Notes: generated by a model from the sequence alone, not told the origin. A stretch of DNA of 64,000 nt from RGIG1668 sp045124495 (GCA_045124495.1 JBGVLX010000051.1:1-64000), one strand, 5' to 3'. Counted from the stretch's first letter, positions 37,157-46,490 are shown. Made by a program: numbers and translations.

Positions 37157-37753
37157 TTGTCCATAAATGGTTTAAAAATTGGAATTGGTCTTACCGGATC
37201 CTTTTGTACTTTCGAAAAAACCTTTCAACTGTTAGAACAATTAAAAAAGGAAGGTGCCATAGTAACCACCGTGTTCTCTCCTCTTTCCCAAACTGTAAAA
37301 TGTCGTTTCGGAACCGGAGAAGAATTTCTTGAACGCGCCCATGAAATTACCGAAAAATCTCCTATTACAACAATATCCGGAGCAGAACCCATCGGTCCAA
37401 AACACATGTTTGACATTTTTTTGATATTGCCCTGCACCGGAAATACTCTTGCGAAATTAGCAAATGGAATCGTAGACACCCCGGTTCTTATGGGAGCAAA
37501 AAGTCATTTAAGAAATGGAAATCCTTTGTTACTTTCTGTCTCCACCAACGACGGCCTCAGCATGAATTTTAAAAATATAGGACTATTAATGAACATGAAG
37601 CATATCTTTTTCGTCCCTTTTTCCCAGGATAATCCGCAAGCAAAACCAAATTCATTGATTGCGAACTACGATATGCTGATTCCAAGCATCAATGCAGCCT
37701 TAGAGAACAGGCAGCTACAGCCCGTTCTATCACAGACAACAGAAAGGAAGTGA
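37157..37753 (+). CDS. dpaB: Dipicolinate synthase subunit B
   Basis: The flavoprotein-fold subunit of dipicolinate synthase (SpoVFB), 198 residues. GIGLTGSFCTFEKTF at the N-terminus, then SGAEPIGPKHMFDIFLILPCTGNTLAKLANGI and KNIGLLMNMKHIFFVPF are diagnostic. The start is TTG 37157, 2 bp after dpaA, with AGGAAG inside the dpaA end. Acts with DpaA; the product is then imported by the SpoVA proteins encoded at 11.3-14.2 kb. Confidence 0.96.
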   Translation: MSINGLKIGIGLTGSFCTFEKTFQLLEQLKKEGAIVTTVFSPLSQTVKCRFGTGEEFLERAHEITEKSPITTISGAEPIGPKHMFDIFLILPCTGNTLAKLANGIVDTPVLMGAKSHLRNGNPLLLSVSTNDGLSMNFKNIGLLMNMKHIFFVPFSQDNPQAKPNSLIANYDMLIPSINAALENRQLQPVLSQTTERK

Positions 37754-37758
37754 AATTA

Positions 37759-39603
37759 ATGTGTGGTATTGCCGGATTTGCCAATCTAAGCAATAATTTT
37801 CAAAATAGAGAAATCCAATCAAGAAATATAATCGACAAAATGAAAGATGCCCTTGGGCACCGTGGTCCCGATGACCGTGGAACCTACCTTGGAAAACATG
37901 CAGTTTTAGGTCATACCCGTCTTAGCATCATTGACTTATTAACGGGACATCTGCCTCTTACCAGAATGTTTCGTGGTGCAAGATTTACAATTACCTACAA
38001 CGGCGAAATCTATAACATGAAACCTCTAAAAAATGAATTGATAAAACTAGGCTACGATTTTATTACCGGTAGTGATGCGGAAGTGGCATTGATTGCATAC
38101 ATTGCTTACAAAGAAGAATTTATCACGAAATTAAATGGTATTTTTTCTTTCGCCATTTATGATGAAGAAAAAGAAAGTCTTTTATTATTTCGAGACCAAC
38201 TGGGTGTGAAACCTTGCTTTTATGTTTACCAAAATGACACCCTGTATTTTGCCTCAGAAATCAAGGCATTGTTTGCCCATCCGGACATTCATCCTGTTCT
38301 GGATTCCAAAGGTCTTACGAAACTACTGGCCCTTGGACCTGCCAGACCTTGCGGAGATGGGATTTTTCAAAATGTATTAGAAATCCTTCCCGGACACTAT
38401 CTGGAATTTAACAAAAGCGGGCTTTTTGACCATTGCTATTGGACTTTAAAAGCAAAAAAACATAAAGACTCCTACAAAGAAACCGTAGAAAAAGTTCGTT
38501 TTCTTCTGGAAGATTCTGTAAAACTTCAATTACTGTCTGATGTTCCAATCAGTACCTTCCTATCTGGTGGCGTTGATTCCAGCATTGTGACAGCAATCGC
38601 TGCAAGAGAATTAAAAAAAGAAGGAACTCCCTTAAGCACCTATTCTTTTGATTTTACAGATAATCAAAAGTATTATCAGCAAAACGCCTTCCAGCCAAGT
38701 TTAGATCGTCCTTTTGTAGATATTATGGTAAATGAATATCATACCAACCATACTTATCTTGAATGTGATTATACTTCATTATTCGACCATCTGGTTCCAG
38801 CCACCTTGGCTAGAGATTTTCCTTGTATGGCTGATGTAGAAGCTTCTTTACTTTATTTTTGTAGGCTGGTTTCCCAAAATCATAAAGTAACACTAACCGG
38901 CGAATGTGCAGACGAAATCTTCGGTGGCTATCCTTGGTTTTTAAGATACCAGACAGAAGAATTTGACAATTTCCCATGGTCAAATGACATGTCCTCCCGG
39001 GCTTTATTATTAAATAACGACCTTGCACAACTTCCACTGTTAGAATGTTCGAAAGAACATTATCAAAATACCCTATCGGAAGCTCCTATCTGCGAAGAAG
39101 ATTTGGAAAATAATAAAATCCGGCAAATATCATACTTAAACATGCGCTGGTTTATGATTACTTTACTGGAAAGAATGGACCGGACCAGTATGAATAGCGG
39201 ATTAGAGGCAAGGGTACCTTTTGCTGACTATAGAATTGTAGAATACCTTTACAATATTCCATGGGAAATGAAAGCCCATAATGGTAAAGAAAAAGGATTA
39301 TTACGGGATGCTTTTTCCGACTTACTACCAGAACAAATTTTAAACCGAAAAAAAAGTCCTTATCCTAAAACATACCATCCGGCTTATGAAATGCGTCTGA
39401 AAGAAGAGCTATTAAATCTAATCAAAGACAGTAGTCAGCCAATCAATCAGATTCTGGATCGCAAAAAAGTGTTAAAGGTTATGGGAACCGATTTAGATTA
39501 CTGTCATCCATGGTATGGCCAGCTTATGGCAGGACCACAGCTATTGGCTTATTATATTCAAATGAATGCATGGCTTAAAGTAATCAATCCAACCTTTGTG
39601 TAA
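37759..39603 (+). CDS. asnB: Asparagine synthetase B (glutamine-hydrolysing)
   Basis: Makes asparagine from aspartate, ATP and glutamine. 614 residues. Start ATG 37759 gives MCGIAGF with the catalytic Cys2 exposed after Met removal; AAGGAAGTGA is the RBS. An N-terminal glutaminase domain (HRGPDDRGTY, HTRLSIIDL, YNGEIYN) and a C-terminal synthetase domain with the ATP-pyrophosphatase loop FLSGGVDSSI and TGECADEIFGGYPWF are intact. It begins 5 bp after dpaB, so it is probably cotranscribed with sporulation genes, which is an unusual partner. Confidence 0.96.
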   Translation: MCGIAGFANLSNNFQNREIQSRNIIDKMKDALGHRGPDDRGTYLGKHAVLGHTRLSIIDLLTGHLPLTRMFRGARFTITYNGEIYNMKPLKNELIKLGYDFITGSDAEVALIAYIAYKEEFITKLNGIFSFAIYDEEKESLLLFRDQLGVKPCFYVYQNDTLYFASEIKALFAHPDIHPVLDSKGLTKLLALGPARPCGDGIFQNVLEILPGHYLEFNKSGLFDHCYWTLKAKKHKDSYKETVEKVRFLLEDSVKLQLLSDVPISTFLSGGVDSSIVTAIAARELKKEGTPLSTYSFDFTDNQKYYQQNAFQPSLDRPFVDIMVNEYHTNHTYLECDYTSLFDHLVPATLARDFPCMADVEASLLYFCRLVSQNHKVTLTGECADEIFGGYPWFLRYQTEEFDNFPWSNDMSSRALLLNNDLAQLPLLECSKEHYQNTLSEAPICEEDLENNKIRQISYLNMRWFMITLLERMDRTSMNSGLEARVPFADYRIVEYLYNIPWEMKAHNGKEKGLLRDAFSDLLPEQILNRKKSPYPKTYHPAYEMRLKEELLNLIKDSSQPINQILDRKKVLKVMGTDLDYCHPWYGQLMAGPQLLAYYIQMNAWLKVINPTFV

Positions 39604-39622
39604 CCTGAACTATTACAAGTAA

Positions 39623-39658
39623 AACTGCCCCTGCAAGTACAACTTGTCAAGGGCAGTT
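39623..39658 (+). terminator. Hairpin after asnB
   Basis: AACTGCCC and GGGCAGTT arms with an inner CAAG/CTTG pairing, 20 bp past the asnB stop. The following sequence TAATAT lacks a T tract, so efficiency is uncertain. The remainder to 39779 shows no gene. Confidence 0.5.
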
Positions 39659-39779
39659 AATATATGGTAAATTCCGTAAATTTTTTGTTGCACAATAAAT
39701 TACGCGATACAAAAAAGAAACTGTATCATCCTATAAGGTCGAAGGCCAAAGGTATTTTTGCTCCTATGAAACCTACGGA

Positions 39780-41117
39780 TTAATCATTTATACTTAAAAA
39801 CGCCTGATATCCTTTTACTGCTTCTTCCAAATCTTTTTTGCTTGTGACCTCCCAAGGAGAATGCATACTTAAAACAGCAATTCCGCTATCAATTACATTC
39901 ATTCCATACAAAGCCATAATATAAGCAATGGTTCCACCGCCGCCTGCATCTACTTTTCCAAGTTCCGCAGTTTGATACTTTACTTCTGCTTCATCCAATA
40001 CCTTACGAAGTTTTGCAATATATTCTCCATTGGCATCATTGGAACCGGATTTACCACGGGAGCCGGTATATTTATTAAATACCAGTCCTTTTCCTAAAAA
40101 TGCTGCATTTCTCTTATCAAAAGAACCTGCATACAAAGGATCAAAACCTGCGCTTACATCGGAAGATAACATATTGGAATTTGCCAGTGTTCTTCTTAAA
40201 GTTAGTTCAGAAAATCCTCCCATCAATTCCAATATTTCAGCAATAAAGTTCTCGAAGAATTTAGACTGCATTCCGGTTGCACCTACACTTCCAATTTCCT
40301 CTTTATCTACCAAAAGACAGCATGCAGTTTTTTCTACTTTTTCTGTTTCTAAAAATCCCACAAGAGACGTAAATGCACAAACTCTGTCATCCTGTCCATA
40401 TCCGATTACCATACTTCGGTCAAGTCCTAAATCTCTGGATTTTCCGGCTGGTACCACTTCTAATTCCGCTGAAAGGAAATCTTTTTCCTCAATTCCGTAT
40501 TGTTCCTTTAATATATTTAACACATTTTTCTTTACAGTTTCTTTTTCTTCTTTTCCTAAGTCTTCCAATGCATTTAGACCAATTAATACATCCAGATGCT
40601 CGCCTTCAATTACCTTTGCAGCTTTCTTTTCCATCTGCTCCCCAGCTAGATGAATCAATAAATCCGTAATGCAAAAAACAGGATCCTCCTCTTTTTCACC
40701 TATGGAAATTTCAACTACCTCACCATCTTTTTTTGCAACCACTCCGTGAATTGCTAAAGGCAGTGTAACCCATTGATACTTCTTAATTCCACCATAATAA
40801 TGGGTATCAAAATAAGCAAATCCACCTTCTTCATATAATGGATTCTGCTTCAAATCCAATCTAGGAGAATCAATGTGTGCCCCAAGAATATTCATTCCCT
40901 TTTCCATTGGAACAGTTCCAATTTGAAATAAAGCAATTGCTTTCTTCATATAAGTGGCATAAATCTTATCCCCTGCCTTTATGGGTGTTTTATTTTCGAT
41001 AAAATCAGTTAAATTCTTATATCCTTTTTCTTTTGCCATCTTAACCGCACGGGTAACACATTCTCTCTCCGTCTTCCCTTGGTCCAAAAACTCCTTATAT
41101 TCTTTTGCAATCTCCAT
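39780..41117 (-). CDS. M18 family metallo-aminopeptidase
   Basis: A cytoplasmic zinc aminopeptidase, 445 residues. MH clan motifs are visible: NILGAHIDSPRLDLK (first ligands), LLVDKEEIGSVGATGM (catalytic Glu), NMLSSDVSAGFDP and a Gly-rich GKVDAGGGGTIAYIMALYG near the end. Members prefer acidic or neutral N-terminal residues. ATG 41117 has AAAGGATGAC upstream. It is a single gene; a weak promoter (TATGAT at 41150-41155) lies upstream, then one of the dispersed palindromes. Confidence 0.95.
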   Translation of the reverse strand: MEIAKEYKEFLDQGKTERECVTRAVKMAKEKGYKNLTDFIENKTPIKAGDKIYATYMKKAIALFQIGTVPMEKGMNILGAHIDSPRLDLKQNPLYEEGGFAYFDTHYYGGIKKYQWVTLPLAIHGVVAKKDGEVVEISIGEKEEDPVFCITDLLIHLAGEQMEKKAAKVIEGEHLDVLIGLNALEDLGKEEKETVKKNVLNILKEQYGIEEKDFLSAELEVVPAGKSRDLGLDRSMVIGYGQDDRVCAFTSLVGFLETEKVEKTACCLLVDKEEIGSVGATGMQSKFFENFIAEILELMGGFSELTLRRTLANSNMLSSDVSAGFDPLYAGSFDKRNAAFLGKGLVFNKYTGSRGKSGSNDANGEYIAKLRKVLDEAEVKYQTAELGKVDAGGGGTIAYIMALYGMNVIDSGIAVLSMHSPWEVTSKKDLEEAVKGYQAFLSIND

Positions 41118-41219
41118 CTAAGTCATCCTTTCTAATAATTTTAATATCAATCATACTACGAATAGATGCATTGTGATAAATCTTACACAATTTACAAAAC
41201 CTACGAAAACCATTCCTTT

Positions 41220-41245
41220 GTAACTGTTCTCAAGTGAACAGTTAC
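41220..41245. repeat. Dispersed palindrome, copy 1
   Basis: GTAACTGTTC and GAACAGTTAC are perfect 10-bp arms around TCAAGT. It lies between the aspS stop and the M18 peptidase promoter and belongs to the same family as 43561-43611, 51774-51805 and 59414-59437. Confidence 0.75.
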
Positions 41246-41361
41246 ATTCCTTTACTTTGTAAATGAACAATTTCTTATGATTTTTATATATCCTACCCAT
41301 ATTTTGCTACAAAAACGACAGATATATGAATATATATCTGTCATTTTTCATACTATTTCAA

Positions 41362-43113
41362 TTATTGTCTTACTTTTATATGAACTTCACGCAATTGTTG
41401 CTCTGAAACTTCACCTGGAGCCCCACACATTAAGTCCTGAGCATTACCATTCATCGGGAATGCAATGACTTCACGAATATTTTCTTCATTTCTTAAAAGC
41501 ATAATCATACGATCTACACCAGGAGCCATACCTGCATGTGGTGGAGCACCATATTGGAATGCATTATATAATGCACCGAATTTTTCTTTCAAATCTTCTT
41601 CCTGATATCCTGCAATTTCAAATGCCTTAACCATAATATCTAAATTATGGTTACGAACTGCACCAGAAGATAATTCCACACCATTACATACAATATCATA
41701 CTGATATGCAAGAATGTCTAACGGATCTTTTGTATTTAATGCTTCTAATCCACCTTGAGGCATAGAGAACGGATTATGGGTAAAGATAATTTTCTTTGCT
41801 TCTGCATCATATTCAAACATTGGGAAATCATTGATAAAGCAGAAACGATACGCATTCTTTTCTAATAAATCCAAACGTTCTCCTAATTCCGTACGTAACT
41901 GACCTGCATACAAAGCAGCCTTTTCTTCTTTATCTGCAATAAAGAAAATAGTATCGCCGGCTTCTAATCCTGCAATCTCAGCAATTTCTCCCTTTTTCTC
42001 CTCAGGGATAAATTTATCAATTGGTCCCTTATAACTTAAATCCTCTTTTACTTCTAAATATCCTAAACCACCCATACCAATAGAGGTAGCAAATTTCAAT
42101 AATTTTTCATGAAATCCCTTAGACATATCCGCATGCACCTTAATAGCACGAACTGTTTTTCCGTGGAATGGTTTAAAGGTACATTCCTGGAAGAAATCCG
42201 TTACATCTACGATTCTTAATGGATTTCGTAAATCCGGCTTATCTGTACCGAATTCCAACATTGCCTGACGGTAGCTAATTACAGGATAAGGTGCTTTGGT
42301 TACACTGGCACCTTCCGGAGCAAACTTTTCAAAAGTAGCAGTTAATACTTCTTCTCCCACACGGAATACATCTTCCTGAGTTGCAAAACTCATTTCAAAG
42401 TCTAACTGATAGAATTCTCCCGGTGAACGGTCCGCACGGGCATCTTCATCACGGAAACAAGGTGCAATCTGGAAATATTTATCAAATCCGGACACCATTA
42501 ATAATTGCTTATATTGTTGAGGTGCCTGTGGCAATGCGTAGAATTTTCCTTTAAATTTACGGGAAGGTACAATATAGTCTCTTGCCCCTTCCGGAGAGGA
42601 TGCACATAAAATAGGAGTCTGAATTTCTAAAAATCCCATTTCTGTCATTTTCTCTCTTAAAAAACTAATCACATTAGAGCGGAATATAATATTATCCTTC
42701 ACCTTTTTATTTCTTAAATCCAGATAACGATATTTTAAACGAAGGTCTTCACGAATTTCTTTGGAAGTCATTACTTCGAAAGGAAGCTGTTTATAAACCT
42801 TTCCTAATACTTCAACTTTATGTGCTTCTAATTCAATGGTACCAGTAGGTATCTTATCATTATATGTTTCTTCATCTCTATGCTGAATTAAACCTTCTAC
42901 GCTGATACAGTCTTCTTTATTCAATCCATTCAGTAAGCTGGTATCACGCATAACCACCTGCATAATTCCATACATATCTCTTAAATCAATAAAAGAAACT
43001 CCACCATGATCACGGATATTTTCTACCCATCCGGCAATTTTTAAAGTTTGTCCTACATTGGACTCTGAAATCTGATCCATTGTTGTGTTACGATAAATGT
43101 TTGATGTACTCAT
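41362..43113 (-). CDS. aspS: Aspartyl-tRNA synthetase
   Basis: Charges tRNA(Asp), and possibly tRNA(Asn), with aspartate. 583 residues, the bacterial type with the GAD insertion domain. Class II motifs are clear: CFRDEDARADRSPGEFYQLD (motif 2) and GMAPGVDRMIMLL (motif 3). The anticodon-binding domain carries His36 in NIRDHGGVSFIDLRD, where discriminating enzymes such as E. coli AspRS have Leu; this supports, but does not prove, a non-discriminating enzyme that feeds GatCAB. AAAGGAAG precedes ATG 43113. It is preceded by a T-box leader and a consensus promoter. Confidence 0.98.
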   Translation of the reverse strand: MSTSNIYRNTTMDQISESNVGQTLKIAGWVENIRDHGGVSFIDLRDMYGIMQVVMRDTSLLNGLNKEDCISVEGLIQHRDEETYNDKIPTGTIELEAHKVEVLGKVYKQLPFEVMTSKEIREDLRLKYRYLDLRNKKVKDNIIFRSNVISFLREKMTEMGFLEIQTPILCASSPEGARDYIVPSRKFKGKFYALPQAPQQYKQLLMVSGFDKYFQIAPCFRDEDARADRSPGEFYQLDFEMSFATQEDVFRVGEEVLTATFEKFAPEGASVTKAPYPVISYRQAMLEFGTDKPDLRNPLRIVDVTDFFQECTFKPFHGKTVRAIKVHADMSKGFHEKLLKFATSIGMGGLGYLEVKEDLSYKGPIDKFIPEEKKGEIAEIAGLEAGDTIFFIADKEEKAALYAGQLRTELGERLDLLEKNAYRFCFINDFPMFEYDAEAKKIIFTHNPFSMPQGGLEALNTKDPLDILAYQYDIVCNGVELSSGAVRNHNLDIMVKAFEIAGYQEEDLKEKFGALYNAFQYGAPPHAGMAPGVDRMIMLLRNEENIREVIAFPMNGNAQDLMCGAPGEVSEQQLREVHIKVRQ

Positions 43114-43202
43114 AACTTCTTCCTTTCTTATTCTGAAATTTTATCTAAAAACGGAGCGGGAAATTTTTATTTATAGAATATTCCATTGATTTTTCTTCAC
43201 AA

Positions 43203-43512
43203 ATAAAAAAATCCGCCCTAAACAAAATGTTCAGGACGAACAAAATATGTCCGCGGTACCACCTGACTTACTGATTTCCAGTCGCTTACCGGTTAAAAAC
43301 CTTGTTGTGTTACGTACAACCACGTCGCACCTACTAATATATTACCTTACGTTCGGATTGCAGCTCTTAAGTGTTATTCATGTAAATTCATTCTGTGAGG
43401 ATTCCACCCTCCCTCACTCTCTGAAAGCGATAATCTACACTACTTCTCTTCGTCATAGCCTTTTTCTTTTATAAACATTACCCATACTTTTCTAAGAAGC
43501 AGGTTTTTTATA
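43203..43512 (-). promoter_or_regulatory. T-box leader of aspS
   Basis: A tRNA-sensing attenuator. The T-box sequence AGGTGGTACCGCG occupies 43252-43264 and pairs with the acceptor end of uncharged tRNA. Stem I contains the loop-E partners AGTA (43441-43444) and GAA (43377-43379) and the distal motif AGAGAG..GGGTGG. The terminator stem (CGTCCTGAAC against GTTTAGGGCG, wobbles included) lies at 43206-43244 and is followed by seven T. After GAA the loop reads T-AAC-AC: AAC (43373-43375), or AAT one base earlier, both Asn codons. No GAC (Asp) is in the loop. Confidence 0.93.
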
Positions 43513-43518
43513 ACAGTT

Positions 43519-43547
43519 ATTATAGCCTAGCATATTTCAATTGTCAA
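43519..43547 (-). promoter_or_regulatory. Consensus promoter of aspS
   Basis: TTGACA (43542-43547) and TATAAT (43519-43524) with a 17-bp spacer, the best promoter in the window. Transcription would begin near 43512, just ahead of T-box stem I. Confidence 0.88.
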
Positions 43548-43560
43548 CCAATAACTTTTC

Positions 43561-43611
43561 GTTGCTGTTCACCTGTAAACGTAACGTAACTGTTCACACG
43601 TGAACAGTTAC
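43561..43611. repeat. Dispersed palindrome, copies 2 (degenerate) and 3
   Basis: 43586-43611 reads GTAACTGTTCAC-AC-GTGAACAGTTAC, 12-bp perfect arms. Directly before it, 43561-43585 is a decayed copy (GTTGCTGTTCAC..TAAACGTAAC). They lie immediately upstream of the aspS promoter. Confidence 0.8.
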
Positions 43612-43614
43612 GTA

Positions 43615-43656
43615 TTGGTTTCTGCATGCAAATTCGCTTCGCAAAGCAGAAACCAA
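43615..43656. repeat. Inverted repeat in the aspS-tcdA intergenic region
   Basis: TTGGTTTCTGC and its perfect 11-bp complement flank a 20-nt loop rich in GCTTCGC. It sits between the two other palindrome types and just past tcdA on the minus strand, so it might also serve as a terminator, although no T tract follows. Confidence 0.6.
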
Positions 43657-43676
43657 CCCCTGAATCATGCTACTAC

Positions 43677-43703
43677 GTAACCTGACAACCAGTGTCAGGT
43701 TAC
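43677..43703. repeat. Second palindrome type downstream of tcdA
   Basis: GTAACCTGACA and TGTCAGGTTAC are perfect 11-bp arms around ACCAG. The outer GTAAC/GTTAC matches the dispersed family but the inner part differs. It lies 50 bp past the tcdA stop. Confidence 0.65.
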
Positions 43704-43752
43704 TGAGCGAACACTAACAACGTAACCACTAACACAGTTACAAATTTCTCTC

Positions 43753-44484
43753 TTATCTTATCAATTCTTTTATTACTTCTCCTGCTATAATAAGTCCTGC
43801 TACTGAAGGAACAAATGCAATACTTGCAGGAACCTGACGTTTCTTTTTTTGTTCACATTCCTCTTGTACGAAAGAATTAGCTGTTATTTCAGGTTTTACA
43901 GGAATTTCCTTTGAATATACTACCTTTAATTTTTTTACGCCTCTCTTCTTTAATTCCCGACGCATCACCTTTGCCAAAGGACACATCTGAGTCTTATATA
44001 TATCAGAAACCTCTAAACGAGTAGGATCTAATTTATTTCCGGTTCCCATACAGCTTATTACAGGTGTATCAGCTTCATTCGCTTTCATAATGATTTCAAT
44101 CTTTCCGGAAACAGTATCAATAGCGTCCACTACATAATCATAATCTTCAAAATGGAAACTTCCGGAAGTTTCCGGTAAGAAGAAACATGGATGAACATGA
44201 ACCACAGCATCCGGATTAATATCCAAAATACGTTCTTTCATGACCTCCACCTTATTTCTTCCTACCGTACTCCTGGTGGCAATAATCTGGCGGTTTAAGT
44301 TACTAAGGCACACCGTATCATTATCAATTAAATCAAATTCTCCTACGCCGCTGCGAGCCAAGGCCTCTGCCACATATCCTCCGACCCCGCCTAAACCAAA
44401 AATCGCCACACGTGACTTCATCAATATTTGCAACCCATTACTACCTATTAATAATTCAGTTCTTGAAAACTGTTCCTGCATCAT
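43753..44484 (-). CDS. tcdA: tRNA threonylcarbamoyladenosine dehydratase
   Basis: An E1-like enzyme that cyclises t6A to ct6A in tRNA, using ATP. 243 residues. The ThiF-type nucleotide motif VAIFGLGGVGGYVAEALARSG, LIDNDTVCLSNLNRQI and DYVVDAIDTVSGK identify it, with MGTGNKLDPTRLEVSDIYKT specific for TcdA/CsdL. The ATG overlaps the stop of the chemoreceptor gene (ATGATG), so it is coupled to it. Confidence 0.94.
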   Translation of the reverse strand: MMQEQFSRTELLIGSNGLQILMKSRVAIFGLGGVGGYVAEALARSGVGEFDLIDNDTVCLSNLNRQIIATRSTVGRNKVEVMKERILDINPDAVVHVHPCFFLPETSGSFHFEDYDYVVDAIDTVSGKIEIIMKANEADTPVISCMGTGNKLDPTRLEVSDIYKTQMCPLAKVMRRELKKRGVKKLKVVYSKEIPVKPEITANSFVQEECEQKKKRQVPASIAFVPSVAGLIIAGEVIKELIR

Positions 44485-46490
44485 AAAGTTTCCTCATTCA
44501 ATTTAAATTCATCCACGGTTTCCTTTAAAACCTCAGAACATTGAATCAATTGTCCACTAATAGCAGCATTTTCCTCAGCACTGGCAGCATTGGATTCAAC
44601 ATTCGCCGCCAAATCTGTAACACTTCTATTAATTCGATCAATTGCGTCCTTCTGGTTATCTACAAAAGCAGCAATTTCTGTAATCTGTTCTTTTGATCGG
44701 ATAGCATCCTGCATACCGGTTTCAAAAGTAGAAAAAGTAAGTTCTGCCAACTCTTTCCCCTTTTCAACAGCCACTTTTGACTCATCAATCACAGTTGCAA
44801 TTTTTTGGCTGGCTTCTAAGCTGGCAAATGCTAAATTACTAATTTCGTCTGCCACTACAGCAAATCCTTTTCCTGCCTCTCCTGCCCTTGCAGCTTCAAT
44901 GGATGCATTCAAAGCCAGAAGATTGGTCTGATCTGATATCGCATCAATGGTATTTACAAATCCTGCAATTTTGGTATAACACTCTTCAATGCTACTGATT
45001 GCCTGTAACAACTCCTTCATTTCATTGCTACCGGATAAAAGGTGCTGATTTGTAACCTGAGCTGTATTTTTCACAACACCGGCATTGTCGGCAATATTTC
45101 TTGTCTGTTCTGTAAGTAAACTTATATTCTTCAAAAGCTCCATAATGGAGTGGTTCTGTTCAGAAGCACTCTGTGCAACACTGGATGTAGTTTTTTCCAA
45201 TTCTTTTGCATACTCTACAACCGTATCAGACTGAGTATCAATTTGCCCAAATGATTGATTTAATGTCGTTAAAATCACTTCTAAAGAATTCTTAATTTGT
45301 ACATAAGCACCCTTAAATTCTCCATCAATGGTGCTGGTAAGATCTTTTTGGGATATTGCAGTGACAATTTCAGAAATACTACTAATATAGTATTTCAGAC
45401 TTTTCACTGTTTCATTCAAAGAATCTGTAAGCAACTCAATTTCTGTGGTAATTTTTTCTTCGTCAAATACTACATCCAAATTACCATTTGAAATCTCCGA
45501 AACCTTATTACTAATCGTCTCAATTGGTTTAAACCAAGGAGAAATTCGTTTCATGCAATTTTTCTCACTTATTGCTGTGGTTAAAAAAAAGATAATAATA
45601 TACACAATAACCAACACAAGGAAAAAGAAAATAACAGAAGTGATCGGTTTTACCGAAATAATTTTCCAATCCGTAATTTCAGAGGAATCCGCAATCATAA
45701 TCTTTAAACCACCACTGTAATCTGATATTACTTTTGCATCCAAGGTATCACCCATCAAGGATTTATACTTACCATTCAATGCATCCTCTAATGTATAAGC
45801 TTTCTCCACACTTAAAGCAATATCCTCATTTGGATGCACTAAGATAGTACCATCACTGGTGGTTAGAAAGACATAACTTTCACCATCATAACTTTCTTCA
45901 ATCAGACTTTGCAAATTACCCATATACATATCCATACCAACAACACCGGCCATTTGACCATCTTTATATGTCGCTTTGGACAACGTAATACAAATTCCTC
46001 CTGACTGCTCATCCACATAAGGCTCCGAAATATATACTTCATCCGGATTCGCCTGAGCTTCCTTATACCACTCTCTTTCTGTAACAATAAAGTCTTCTGG
46101 CGGTTCCCATCCACCACTCATTATCGTTATATTTTCATCATAACAGGAATAAACTGCTGAAATCTGCTTATCCGAAGCTGCCATGGCATCCACATAAGCT
46201 AAAATATCACTTTTATCCACCAGTTTTCCACTATTAATTCCGGCAGCTATGGATTCAATCATCCCAATCTTGCCCTGCATAACAGCAGATATTTCCTCGG
46301 TAAAAATCTGTGCGTTACTTTTTACACTCAGGTTTGTATAAAGCATAACTAAAATAACTGCAATCACCAATGATTCCATACATACGATAAATAATGGTCT
46401 TCTAATGGTAGGTCTTAGAAGTTTTCTGATTCTGCTTCCATATCCTTCTAACACCTCTGACATCCCTTTTTTGGACTTTTTCTTACTCAT
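44481..46490 (-). CDS. Methyl-accepting chemotaxis protein with dCache-type sensor
   Basis: A membrane chemoreceptor of 669 residues. A basic N-terminus, TM1 (about 33-54, LFIVCMESLVIAVILVMLY), a 225-residue exported sensor with GMDMYMGNLQSLIEESYDGESY and FLTTSDGTILVHPNE typical of double Cache domains, TM2 (about 285-308), a HAMP region and a long signalling helix. The conserved hairpin tip is EAARAGEAGKGFAVVADEI. The ligand is unknown; Cache domains commonly bind amino acids or organic acids. GGGGGAAGGA precedes the ATG. It lies 20 bp after citrate synthase and overlaps tcdA. Confidence 0.95.
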   Translation of the reverse strand: MSKKKSKKGMSEVLEGYGSRIRKLLRPTIRRPLFIVCMESLVIAVILVMLYTNLSVKSNAQIFTEEISAVMQGKIGMIESIAAGINSGKLVDKSDILAYVDAMAASDKQISAVYSCYDENITIMSGGWEPPEDFIVTEREWYKEAQANPDEVYISEPYVDEQSGGICITLSKATYKDGQMAGVVGMDMYMGNLQSLIEESYDGESYVFLTTSDGTILVHPNEDIALSVEKAYTLEDALNGKYKSLMGDTLDAKVISDYSGGLKIMIADSSEITDWKIISVKPITSVIFFFLVLVIVYIIIFFLTTAISEKNCMKRISPWFKPIETISNKVSEISNGNLDVVFDEEKITTEIELLTDSLNETVKSLKYYISSISEIVTAISQKDLTSTIDGEFKGAYVQIKNSLEVILTTLNQSFGQIDTQSDTVVEYAKELEKTTSSVAQSASEQNHSIMELLKNISLLTEQTRNIADNAGVVKNTAQVTNQHLLSGSNEMKELLQAISSIEECYTKIAGFVNTIDAISDQTNLLALNASIEAARAGEAGKGFAVVADEISNLAFASLEASQKIATVIDESKVAVEKGKELAELTFSTFETGMQDAIRSKEQITEIAAFVDNQKDAIDRINRSVTDLAANVESNAASAEENAAISGQLIQCSEVLKETVDEFKLNEETL

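Noticed and set aside
40030..40669. Open frames of 207 and 98 codons opposite the M18 aminopeptidase gene
   Set aside because: They mirror a well-supported conserved gene, have no RBS and show low-complexity Ser/Phe/Pro composition.
43247..43474. 75-codon plus-strand frame across the aspS leader
   Set aside because: It is the complement of the T-box RNA, whose conserved elements explain the sequence.
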